NCBI RefSeq assembly: GCF_031846305.1
Contig: NZ_JAVRHY010000015.1
Coordinates: forward strand, 1 to 64,000
DNA: 64,000 nucleotides
Direction: 5' to 3'
From: Spectribacter acetivorans
GTDB taxonomy: Bacteria > Pseudomonadota > Gammaproteobacteria > Nevskiales > Salinisphaeraceae
Of the stretch, positions 7,508 through 14,334 are shown one piece after another. Within the stretch, counting starts at the first letter, position 1. Every line of letters begins with the position of its first letter. The position numbers and the translations under genes are program-made. The notes under the pieces are model-generated. The model was not told where the DNA came from and ran no database searches. It saw only the letters and a program-made list of their open reading frames with translations.

Positions 7508-8152
7508 CTAGTTGATCACACCGCAGGCAATCCGCCCGCCGGCGGCGCCGGCCGGGGGTTCCGTGGGATCGTTACCCTTGGCATGCACGACCACGGCCTT
7601 GCCGCGGACCGCGTCCAGTGACAGGCCTTCCAGGGTGATCAGTTCGTTGTCGCTGCCGGTGTCGGCCACGTTGAACTCGCCCAGATTGCCGTGGATCACG
7701 TCGTCCCCGTCGGTGGGGAACTTGAGATGTGGGCCGGCGGCCTGGGCGTTGTCGCCGCAGTCACCATTGGCGTGGACGTGGAAGGCATGCTTGCCCGCGC
7801 TCATGCCGCTGGCCTCGGCGTACACCTGGATGTCTTCACCCATCGCGGTGAACTCGACCTGGCCGGTTACGCCGCTGCCGTCCACTTCCTCGAGCGTGGC
7901 GGTTACCTGGTTGTCGCTGGCGGTCGGCTCTTCGGCCATCGCCTCGTCGGCGGCATCGTCCATGTCGTCCATGGCTTCGCCGGCGTCATCCATGGCCTCT
8001 TCCGTTGCCTCGGCGGCATCGTCGGCCGCTTGTTCGGCGGTGGCCTGGGCGTCTTCCATGGCCTCTTCGGCCTGTTGCTGATCGCCCTCGCTGCAAGCGG
8101 TGATGGTGAAGGCGCCCGCGCAGAGGGCGGCGATCATCCAGAAATTACGCAT
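7508..8152 (-). CDS. sodC: Lipoprotein Cu/Zn superoxide dismutase family protein with an altered zinc site
   Basis: This 214-residue protein has a lipoprotein signal (cysteine C20 in FTITACSEG), then an Ala/Glu/Asp-rich helical linker (about residues 24-78), then a SOD domain. Copper ligands H125 and H127 (FHVHANGDC), the bridging-type H142 (GPHLKF) and H190 (VVVHAKGND) are present, as are the disulfide cysteines C132 and C210. The zinc loop is short and reads HGNLGEF instead of HxGDLGN, so the usual Asp ligand appears as Asn. It may be a copper-only enzyme. It would detoxify superoxide in the periplasm, tethered to a membrane. Its start overlaps the DUF3015-like gene by 8 bases, so translation is coupled. 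Start ATG 8152 gives the lipobox. Confidence 0.85.
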   Translation of the reverse strand: MRNFWMIAALCAGAFTITACSEGDQQQAEEAMEDAQATAEQAADDAAEATEEAMDDAGEAMDDMDDAADEAMAEEPTASDNQVTATLEEVDGSGVTGQVEFTAMGEDIQVYAEASGMSAGKHAFHVHANGDCGDNAQAAGPHLKFPTDGDDVIHGNLGEFNVADTGSDNELITLEGLSLDAVRGKAVVVHAKGNDPTEPPAGAAGGRIACGVIN

Positions 8153-8555
8153 TGTCCTGGCTCCCGATTGGTTCGAGCTTGGCACGGTGAGCGCTGATGC
8201 GCGTCACCAGGTCCCCGTGATTTTCGAGGTCGGAGAATAACACTCCGTAGTTGTTCTGCATCCAGTCACCGAAGGCCTGCGGGTCGTTTTCCCCCATCAG
8301 GCGGGCCAGTGCCGCGGTGTGTTCACCGCCACCGGCGGCGGCCTCGCGGCGGACGATGTGGAACTGGGAATCCACGAACTCACGCGCCTGGGCGTACTCG
8401 GTATTCGGGCCTTCGGTGGTGGCGTCCGAACTCTGGGACGTGGTGTCGGTGACCTGTTCCAGCGCCTTGGCGGCCGTATTGGTGGTACTGGTGACGGCAC
8501 TGCAGCCGGCCACGATCGGCAGCGTGAACAGTAGGGAAAGAAGTACGCGTTGCAT
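8145..8555 (-). CDS. DUF3015-like lipoprotein
   Basis: The 136-residue product begins MQRVLLSLLFTLPIVAGCSAV, a lipoprotein signal with the acylated cysteine at residue 18. A Thr/Ser-rich linker leads to REFVDSQFHIVRREAAAGGGEHTAALARLMG, which has the GGGEHxxALxxLxG pattern of DUF3015 proteins, and then NNYGVLFSDLE. The function of that family is unknown. Its last codons overlap the start of sodC (shared ATGCGTAA), so the two lipoproteins are made together and may share an envelope stress role; that last point is inference. Confidence 0.75.
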   Translation of the reverse strand: MQRVLLSLLFTLPIVAGCSAVTSTTNTAAKALEQVTDTTSQSSDATTEGPNTEYAQAREFVDSQFHIVRREAAAGGGEHTAALARLMGENDPQAFGDWMQNNYGVLFSDLENHGDLVTRISAHRAKLEPIGSQDNA

Positions 8556-8677
8556 CGGCTTGTCCTCGCGTTGGGGAGGTTCCGAGTCTAGCCCTGTTGG
8601 GCCGTCCGCGTCGAAGGAATTTGACCGGACGGGAAGGATGCCCGATTTTCGGGGCAGGATTTCACTGCCGATTTGCC

Positions 8678-9565
8678 ATGGACGTTCTGCGAACTCCCGA
8701 CGAATGCTTTGCCGGCCTGCCCGGTTACCCCTTCGAGCCCCGTTATGCCACTGTTGGCGACCTGCGGCTGCACTACCTGGATGAAGGCAATCCGGATGGC
8801 CCCGTGGTGCTGCTGATGCACGGCGAACCGAGCTGGTCGTATCTGTATCGCACCATGATCCCGCCGCTGGTCGGCGCCGGCTGTCGCGTGTTGGTGCCGG
8901 ACCTGATCGGCTTCGGCCGCTCGGACAAGCCGGCCGCGGTGGACGATTACAGCTACCAGCGGCACGTCGACTGGATGCTGGACTGGTTGCGGCAGCTCGA
9001 TCCCGACCGGGTCACGCTGTTCTGCCAGGACTGGGGCTCGCTGATCGGCCTGCGGCTGGTGGCCGCCGAGCCGGATCGGTTCGCCCGGGTGTTCGTGGGT
9101 AATGGCGGGCTGCCCACCGGCGACGAAAGAGTGCCGGCCGCGTTCAAGCTCTGGCGGGCGTTCGCGTTGTACAGCCCGATCTTCCCGGTCGCCGGGATCA
9201 TGCGCGTGGCCACCCGCGCGCCCATGGACAAGGCCACGGCGCGTGGCTACGCGGCGCCATTTCCCGACAAACGCTATCTGGCCGGCGCTCGCGCCTTCCC
9301 CGCGCTGGTGCCGATCACGCCGGACGACCCGGCCAGCGAGCCCAACCGCGAGGCCTGGACGGTGCTCAGGCAATTCGACAAGCCGTTCCACACCTGCTTT
9401 TCCGATGGCGATCCCATCACCCGCGGTCTGGACCGTGGCCTGCGCCGCCGGGTGCCGGGCGCGGAAGGTGTGGAGCACACCACCATCGAGGGGGCCGGCC
9501 ATTTCCTGCAGGAGGACAAGGGACGCGAAATCGCCGCCTTCATGCGGCGGCAGATGGGTTGTTGA
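8678..9565 (+). CDS. Haloalkane dehalogenase-like alpha/beta hydrolase
   Basis: The 295-residue protein has the oxyanion motif HGEPSWSYLYR, the nucleophile elbow FCQDWGSLIG (aspartate nucleophile, not serine), a charge-relay acid region near the C-terminus (SDGDPITRG) and the catalytic histidine in GAGHFLQED. This set, with the HGEPSW start, fits haloalkane dehalogenases of the DhlA/DmbA-type subfamily I, which hydrolyse carbon-halogen bonds through an ester intermediate. ATG 8678 (MDVLRTPDECF) was chosen because the earlier in-frame codons have no family similarity. The natural substrate is unknown. The gene is divergent from the DUF3015/sodC unit. Confidence 0.85.
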   Translation: MDVLRTPDECFAGLPGYPFEPRYATVGDLRLHYLDEGNPDGPVVLLMHGEPSWSYLYRTMIPPLVGAGCRVLVPDLIGFGRSDKPAAVDDYSYQRHVDWMLDWLRQLDPDRVTLFCQDWGSLIGLRLVAAEPDRFARVFVGNGGLPTGDERVPAAFKLWRAFALYSPIFPVAGIMRVATRAPMDKATARGYAAPFPDKRYLAGARAFPALVPITPDDPASEPNREAWTVLRQFDKPFHTCFSDGDPITRGLDRGLRRRVPGAEGVEHTTIEGAGHFLQEDKGREIAAFMRRQMGC

Positions 9566-9604
9566 GCAGTCGTCTCTCGGCTGGAATGGTTGCCGAGTCC
9601 CGAT

Positions 9605-10339
9605 CTATGCCAGTGCCTTCCAGAGCGCTCTGAACTGTGTCGCCGCGCGCGACCTTGGCGCGAAGCAGGCAACCGGCGCCTGGTATTCGCCCATGCGTTC
9701 CACGTCCGCCGAGTAGCCGATCCACGCGGTCGGCGCGTCGCGCATGATGGCCGGTGGGTCGCTGAGCATGTCCCGGTGCAGCCCCTTGCGGCGGTCGACC
9801 ATGGAGAAGAACGGCTGCACCCGGGCGGCCTTGCGGCCTTCCTTGCCGGCCAGCGTCTCGATCTGATCCAGCGCCCGGAGTGACAGGGGGCTGGGCACGA
9901 CGGGCACCACCAGGGTATCCGCCGCCCGCAGTACGGCGGTGGCGAGGCTGCCGAGACCCGGTGGGCAGTCGAGTACCACAAGCGTGTAGGTCTCTGAGAA
10001 GGGTTCGATCAGGTCGGCCAGCCGTTTCTTGCTGCCGGACGCGGCTCGCAGCAGGGCGTCCATGTGGCGGAAACTGGTATCGCCGGGGATCGCGTGCAGC
10101 CTTTCATGATGCGCGGTTCGCCGTACGAAGCGCCCCAGCGGGCGGTCGCCGTCCACCACCTTCCGGGCGGCCAGCTTGCGGTCCGTATCCACCTGCAGGT
10201 ACCAGCTGGCGGCTGACTGCGGGTCCAGATCCCAGAGCAGCACGTGCTCACCGGCCCGGGCCGCCTCCCAGGCCAGATTGACGGCGGCGGCGGTCTTGCC
10301 GACGCCGCCCTTGGCGCTGTGCAGGGCCCATATATGCAT
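9605..10339 (-). CDS. Orphan ParA/MinD-family ATPase
   Basis: The 244-residue protein carries a deviant Walker A (SAKGGVGKTAAAVNLA), a Walker A' region LLWDLDPQSAASWYL and a Walker B-like strand LVVLDCPPGLG. These define the ParA superfamily of dimerising ATPases that position DNA or protein cargo. No ParB-like or cargo gene is adjacent; neighbours are a haloalkane dehalogenase (convergent) and an SMR exporter upstream on the same strand. It is therefore an orphan chromosomal ParA of unknown cargo rather than part of a plasmid-type partition cassette. Confidence 0.88.
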   Translation of the reverse strand: MHIWALHSAKGGVGKTAAAVNLAWEAARAGEHVLLWDLDPQSAASWYLQVDTDRKLAARKVVDGDRPLGRFVRRTAHHERLHAIPGDTSFRHMDALLRAASGSKKRLADLIEPFSETYTLVVLDCPPGLGSLATAVLRAADTLVVPVVPSPLSLRALDQIETLAGKEGRKAARVQPFFSMVDRRKGLHRDMLSDPPAIMRDAPTAWIGYSADVERMGEYQAPVACFAPRSRAATQFRALWKALA

Positions 10340-10412
10340 GGCGGCAGCCTCGCGTCGGAATGTGACAAAAAGATGACAGTCGGGTTTCGGCGACCACCGC
10401 GCCGGGCGGCGT

Positions 10413-10733
10413 TCAGTCGCCGGCGGTCAACTTCAGGCCGATCACCGCGATGATCAGCAGCGCCAGACACAGCAACCGCGCGGTTTCGCGCGGCTCGTCG
10501 AAAAGCAGCATGCCCAGGATGGTGGTGCCGGCGGTGCCGATGCCTACCCATACGGCATAGGCGGTGCCCAGCGGCAGGGTCCGTACCGCCAGCGCCAGCC
10601 CGTACAGGCTTGCCACCATCGCCAGACCGGTGAGCAGACTGGGCAGGGGGCGGGTGAATCCGTCGGTGTATTTCAGTCCGATTGCCCAGGCAATCTCGAA
10701 GACTGCCGCGATGATGAGAATGAGCCAGGCCAT
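10413..10733 (-). CDS. sugE: Small multidrug resistance family exporter, SugE/Gdx-like
   Basis: The 106-residue protein has four predicted membrane helices. The essential SMR glutamate is in helix 1 (AAVFEIAWAIGLKYTDGF), and the loop/helix 3 reads GTAYAVWVGIGTAGTTILGMLLFDEP. The WAIGLKYTDGF segment is closer to the guanidinium exporters (SugE/Gdx) than to EmrE. It would work as a dual-topology dimer exchanging guanidinium or a small cation for protons. No guanidine riboswitch is visible in the short 65-base space to the divergent phosphodiesterase gene. The ATG at 10733 (MAWLILII) was chosen; an upstream start would add a non-family extension. Confidence 0.87.
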   Translation of the reverse strand: MAWLILIIAAVFEIAWAIGLKYTDGFTRPLPSLLTGLAMVASLYGLALAVRTLPLGTAYAVWVGIGTAGTTILGMLLFDEPRETARLLCLALLIIAVIGLKLTAGD

Positions 10734-10798
10734 GACGCGCAAGGATGACGCGCCGCCCCGGATTTGCAAGCGCTGCGTGGCTACTCAATCATGCCGCC

Positions 10799-11275
10799 AT
10801 GCGCGTGGCACTGATCAGCGATACCCATGGCCATCTCGATGACCGGATCGCGGCGGTTCTGACCGATTGCGACCGGATCGTGCACGCCGGCGATGTGGGC
10901 GCCGGAGTGGCCGACATTCTTGCTGCCCTGGATCTGCCGGTGACGGTGGTGACGGGCAACAATGATCCGGCAGACGCCGGGTGGCCGGTCTCGGCCGAGC
11001 TCGATCTGCCCGGCGGCCGGCTGGTGGTGATCCATGGGCACCAGTGGCCGGCGGCCCGGCGTCATCAGCGCCTGCGCGCGGCGTACCCCGGGGCCCGCGC
11101 GGTGGTCTGCGGGCACAGCCATCGCCAGGTGGTGGATCAGGACGAGTCCCCCTGGATTCTCAACCCGGGCGCCGCCGGCCGCACCCGGACCTACGGCGGC
11201 CCCGGTTACATCATTCTCGACGCCGACGCGCAGGGCTGGCGGGTTGACGCCCGGCAGTTGTCCCGCCAGCCGTGA
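10799..11275 (+). CDS. YfcE/MJ0936-type metallophosphoesterase
   Basis: The 158-residue calcineurin-like phosphoesterase shows ISDTHGH (D-x-H), VHAGDVG (GD), TGNND (GNxD), VIHGHQW (GH) and VCGHSHRQV (GHxH), the full dimetal ligand set of small bacterial phosphodiesterases. E. coli YfcE acts on artificial phosphodiesters; its in vivo substrate is not known. Its TGA overlaps the ATG of the next gene (TGATG), and that gene in turn overlaps an NlpC/P60 gene, giving a tight three-gene operon that links a phosphodiesterase, an exported ligase and a peptidoglycan hydrolase. Confidence 0.9.
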   Translation: MRVALISDTHGHLDDRIAAVLTDCDRIVHAGDVGAGVADILAALDLPVTVVTGNNDPADAGWPVSAELDLPGGRLVVIHGHQWPAARRHQRLRAAYPGARAVVCGHSHRQVVDQDESPWILNPGAAGRTRTYGGPGYIILDADAQGWRVDARQLSRQP

Positions 11276-12111
11276 TGCGGTGGGCCGGGTTGCTCGGGCT
11301 CGCGCTCTGGTGCCTGGCCGGCGCCGCCGAGCCGCCGGCGCTGACGCTGGCCGAGGATTACGAGCGGGGACCGGATGTCGCCGACTACTGGGTCAGCGAG
11401 AAACTCGATGGCGTGCGCGGCTACTGGACCGGCGAGCGGCTGATCACTCGCGGCGGGCATCCGGTCCATCCGCCCGACTGGTTTGTGGCTGATTTCCCGG
11501 ACGTGCCGCTGGACGGCGAACTCTGGCTCGGCCGCGGCCGTTTCGCCGAAACCTCGGGCATCGTGCGCACGGAGGAACCCGTGGATGCCGAGTGGCGGGG
11601 CATGCGTTTCATGGTGTTCGATCTGCCGGCGCACGATGGCCGTTTCACCGAGCGGCTGGCGGCGCTTGAATCGCGTATGAATGAACTCGACATCGACTGG
11701 CTGCAGCCGGTGAAACAGTTTCGGGTGGCCGACCACGCCGAACTGCAACGGCGGCTCGAGGCCGTGGTAGACCGCGGCGGGGAAGGGCTGATGCTGCGCC
11801 GGGCTGATTCGCGGCATGAAAGCGGTCGCAGCGACGATCTGCTCAAGGTCAAGATGCATCGGGATGCCGAGGCCCGCGTGATCCGGCACCTGCCGGGCGA
11901 CGGCAAATACGCGGACATGATGGGCTCGTTGCTGGTGGAAACCCCGGACGGCCGACGCTTCCGGCTGGGCACCGGTTTCACCGACGAGCAGCGGGCTGAC
12001 CCACCGCCGGTGGGAAGTTGGGTAACCTATCGCTTCAACGGCTTCACCACCAACGGACTGCCACGATTCGCCCGCTTCCTGCGCGTTCGTCCCGGTTACA
12101 CACCGCCCTGA
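11275..12111 (+). CDS. Exported ATP-dependent DNA ligase (LigE type)
   Basis: The 278-residue protein starts at ATG 11275 with a signal peptide (MRWAGLLGLALWCLAGAAE). Motif I is SEKLDGVRGYW, whose lysine becomes adenylated. Further motifs are LDGELWLGRGRF (III), GEGLMLRR (IV) and LLKVKMHRDAEARVI (V), followed by an OB-fold domain. It lacks the extra domains of larger ligases, as expected for Lig E enzymes, which are predicted to be periplasmic and to act on extracellular or imported DNA, for example during competence or biofilm matrix formation. It overlaps genes on both sides by one base, so expression is coupled to the phosphodiesterase and the NlpC/P60 lipoprotein. Confidence 0.9.
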   Translation: MRWAGLLGLALWCLAGAAEPPALTLAEDYERGPDVADYWVSEKLDGVRGYWTGERLITRGGHPVHPPDWFVADFPDVPLDGELWLGRGRFAETSGIVRTEEPVDAEWRGMRFMVFDLPAHDGRFTERLAALESRMNELDIDWLQPVKQFRVADHAELQRRLEAVVDRGGEGLMLRRADSRHESGRSDDLLKVKMHRDAEARVIRHLPGDGKYADMMGSLLVETPDGRRFRLGTGFTDEQRADPPPVGSWVTYRFNGFTTNGLPRFARFLRVRPGYTPP

Positions 12112-12596
12112 TGCGCCAGCTCGCCGCCGCGGGTCTGATACTGCTGGTCGGCGCCTGCAGCAGCACGCCGGATCACCGGGTGCCGGCGGTGCGGGTGTCC
12201 GATGCGGGGGTGGCGATGGACGACACCGCCGCGGTACGCGAAACGCTGTATGCGCAGCTGGATGACTGGCGTGGCACGCCCTACCGGCTGGGCGGCATGA
12301 CTCGCGACGGGGTGGACTGCTCCGCCTTCGTGCTGCGAGTGTTCCGGGACGCTTTCGGCATCCGGCTGCCGCGCACCACCGAGTTGCAGGCCTTCGTCGG
12401 CCAGCCGGTCGAAGATCACACCGCCGGGGATCTGGTGTTCTTCAAGACCGGCTGGAAGCAGTGGCACGTGGGGATTTATGTGGAGGAATACCGGTTCGTC
12501 CACGCCTCGACCAGCCAGGGCGTGATTCTCAGCGATCTGCGCAACCCCTACTGGGCCGGCCACTACTGGCATTCGCGACGTCTGCGCGTGGATTGA
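12111..12596 (+). CDS. NlpC/P60 lipoprotein, MepS-like peptidoglycan endopeptidase
   Basis: The 161-residue protein has a lipobox (LLVGACSS, C16) and an NlpC/P60 domain with the catalytic cysteine in DGVDCSAFV (C70), histidine in QWHVGIY (H119) and a third polar histidine in RFVHAST (H131). Length and layout match E. coli MepS/NlpC, which cleave peptide cross-links or stems in peptidoglycan at the outer membrane. Its ATG overlaps the ligase stop (TGATG). Coupled with an exported DNA ligase it may open the wall during DNA uptake or growth; that role is inference. Confidence 0.9.
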   Translation: MRQLAAAGLILLVGACSSTPDHRVPAVRVSDAGVAMDDTAAVRETLYAQLDDWRGTPYRLGGMTRDGVDCSAFVLRVFRDAFGIRLPRTTELQAFVGQPVEDHTAGDLVFFKTGWKQWHVGIYVEEYRFVHASTSQGVILSDLRNPYWAGHYWHSRRLRVD

Positions 12597-12649
12597 CCGC
12601 CCCCGGCGACGCGGCCGGGGACGGTCGGGCCGTCAATGCATATGACCGA

Positions 12650-12922
12650 TCAGTAGGCGCCGGAATCGTCCTTTTCGGCGTCCTCGACGACGTCCTCCTG
12701 GTGTTCGGAGGCCGGCATTTCGCCGGTCGAACGCTCGCCTTCGCTGCGTTCGGCTCCTTCGGCCTTGTCGGTCACACCCTTGGTGGCTTCCGCCTGGTGC
12801 TCGCTGGCCGGCATCTCGGTTTCCTTGTCCCGATCACCGGCCCAGGCCGGGCTCAGGGTCAGGGCGCTGCCGAACAGCAGCGTGGCGATGGTGGTCTTGA
12901 TGGCATGCTGTTGCTTGAACAT
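12650..12922 (-). CDS. Small acidic secreted protein with a duplicated octapeptide
   Basis: The 90-residue product begins with a signal peptide (MFKQQHAIKTTIATLLFGSALTLSPAWAG). The mature part is highly charged and contains EMPASEHQ twice (about residues 36-43 and 68-75), each followed by an Ala/Glu-rich helical stretch. ATG 12922 is preceded by AGAGAGG, a good ribosome site. I do not recognise a family. The low complexity and repeats suggest an intrinsically disordered periplasmic protein. It converges on the NlpC/P60 gene. Confidence 0.6.
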   Translation of the reverse strand: MFKQQHAIKTTIATLLFGSALTLSPAWAGDRDKETEMPASEHQAEATKGVTDKAEGAERSEGERSTGEMPASEHQEDVVEDAEKDDSGAY

Positions 12923-13052
12923 GTTGGCGAACCTCTCTTCAGAAGCGAATGTCGGTTTGCCCTCGTACACAACACACCCTGCGGACGATGGTGGCGTTTT
13001 AAAGGGGCGGCATACCGATAACAAATCCGACATGCCGGAGCGCCGGTGAAAG

Positions 13053-13076
13053 CGGCGGATTGAAGTCCGCCCTGCA
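13053..13076. repeat. Dispersed repeat, family B copy 3 (diverged)
   Basis: GGCGGATTGAAGTCCGCCCTGC forms a GGCGGA/TCCGCC hairpin around TTGAAG, followed by CCTGCAACG. It resembles the copies at 5090 and 7351 and lies 9 bases beyond the aldo/keto reductase stop. Confidence 0.5.
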
Positions 13077-13084
13077 ACGCGACG

Positions 13085-13924
13085 CTAGACGATATCCAGC
13101 GCCTGCTTGCGCGTGGGCGGCGGGAAGCAGGTTTCCAGCGCCGCCAGGGTTTCCGGGGCCAGTTGCAGCCCGGCGGCGCCGGCGTTGTCGGCCACATGGT
13201 CGAGCGTGCCGGCCTTGGGGATGGCTATCACATCCTTGTTGCGCATGACCCAGGCCAGCATCAGCTGCGCGGGACTCATGTCGGCTTCGGCGGCCAGTCG
13301 TTGCAGGCGCGCATCCTGCAGCGGGCCACGGCCCTGGCCCAGCGGGCAGTAGGCCATGACCGGCAGCGCCTGGTCGCGGCACCAGGGCAACAGGTCGTAT
13401 TCGATGCCGCGGGAGCCGAGGTGGTACAGCACCTGGTCGGTGGCGCAGGCACTGCCACCGGGCAGGTCGAACCAGTCGCGCATGCCGCCCACGTCGAAGT
13501 TGGACACACCCCAGCGGCGGATCAGCCCGTCGTCCCGCAACCGCTCGAAACCGGCCAGGGTGTCGGCCAGCGGCACGCCGCCCGGCCAGTGCAGCAGGTA
13601 GAGGTCGATGCAGTCCGTGCCCAGGCGCTGCAGGCTGGCCTGGCAGGCCGCGCGCATGCGCTTCAGATCCGCGTTGTGCGGGAATACCTTGGACACCAGG
13701 AACACCTCGTCACGGCGGCCGGCGATGGCCTGGCCGGTGACGCGCTCGGCGCCGCCGCTGCCGTACATTTCGGCGGTGTCGATCAAGGTCAGGCCGTGAT
13801 CGATGCCGGCCTGCAGGGCGTAAACCTCGGCGGCGCGGGCGGCTGCGTCCTCGCCCATGTGCCAGGTGCCCTGGCCGAGCGCCGGGACGGCGGTCCCGTC
13901 CGGCAGGGTGACGGTTGCGGTCAT
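13085..13924 (-). CDS. Aldo/keto reductase
   Basis: The 279-residue (beta/alpha)8 NADPH-dependent reductase shows the catalytic tetrad in context: DTAEMYGSGGAE (Asp and Tyr), VSKVFPHN (Lys) and YLLHWPGG (His). SNFDVGGM and the C-terminal AIPKAGTLDHVADN are cofactor-binding segments typical of the family. It reduces an aldehyde or ketone of unknown identity. Its ATG overlaps the stop of the DUF454 gene (TGATG), placing it last in the four-gene minus-strand operon with SLC13 transporter and oligopeptidase B. Confidence 0.92.
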   Translation of the reverse strand: MTATVTLPDGTAVPALGQGTWHMGEDAAARAAEVYALQAGIDHGLTLIDTAEMYGSGGAERVTGQAIAGRRDEVFLVSKVFPHNADLKRMRAACQASLQRLGTDCIDLYLLHWPGGVPLADTLAGFERLRDDGLIRRWGVSNFDVGGMRDWFDLPGGSACATDQVLYHLGSRGIEYDLLPWCRDQALPVMAYCPLGQGRGPLQDARLQRLAAEADMSPAQLMLAWVMRNKDVIAIPKAGTLDHVADNAGAAGLQLAPETLAALETCFPPPTRKQALDIV

Positions 13925-14334
13925 CAGCGGTCCTGTGCGGTTGCGCGCGGTTGCTCGGGGCGGGTGGCCAGATACAGGCCGACGCCGGTCAGCGTGACGG
14001 CCACCACCGGCGGTACCCACCACACCGGTGCGGTCAGCCAGACGATCACCCAGCTCAGTGCCATCAGGGACAACGACATCAGCTTGGCGCGGCGTGAAAT
14101 CACCCGATGATCCTGCCACGCCACCAGCGCCGGCCCATAGGTGGGGTGTTCGCGCAGACGGCGGCGCAGCTCGGGCGAACTCTTGCCGGCGGCCCAGGCG
14201 GCAACGATCAGGAACGGGGTCGTGGGCAGCACAGGCAGTACTGCACCCACGGCCCCGAGTGCCACGAACAGCATTGCCACGCCCAGCCAGATCCGGCGCG
14301 TCAGCGCGGATGACGCGCCGCCGTCGTTGCTCAC
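13924..14334 (-). CDS. DUF454 (YbaN-like) inner membrane protein
   Basis: The 136-residue protein reads VALGAVGAVLPVLPTTPFLIVAAWAAGKSSPELRRRL, the DUF454 signature (G..lPlLPTTPFlllaa..f.ksSp.l), with three or four membrane segments. Start GTG 14334 overlaps the SLC13 stop as GTGA and gives VSNDGGASS before the first helix; longer starts lie inside the upstream gene. E. coli YbaN is linked to the PriC region and its function is unclear. It is translationally coupled on both sides. Confidence 0.85.
   Translation of the reverse strand: MSNDGGASSALTRRIWLGVAMLFVALGAVGAVLPVLPTTPFLIVAAWAAGKSSPELRRRLREHPTYGPALVAWQDHRVISRRAKLMSLSLMALSWVIVWLTAPVWWVPPVVAVTLTGVGLYLATRPEQPRATAQDR

Noticed and set aside
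9605..10339. Plasmid partition locus
   Set aside because: No ParB-like gene, no iteron or replication gene; surroundings are chromosomal.
10734..10798. Guanidine riboswitch in front of the SugE/Gdx-like exporter
   Set aside because: The divergent gap is only about 65 bases and shows none of the conserved ACGR-type hairpins.
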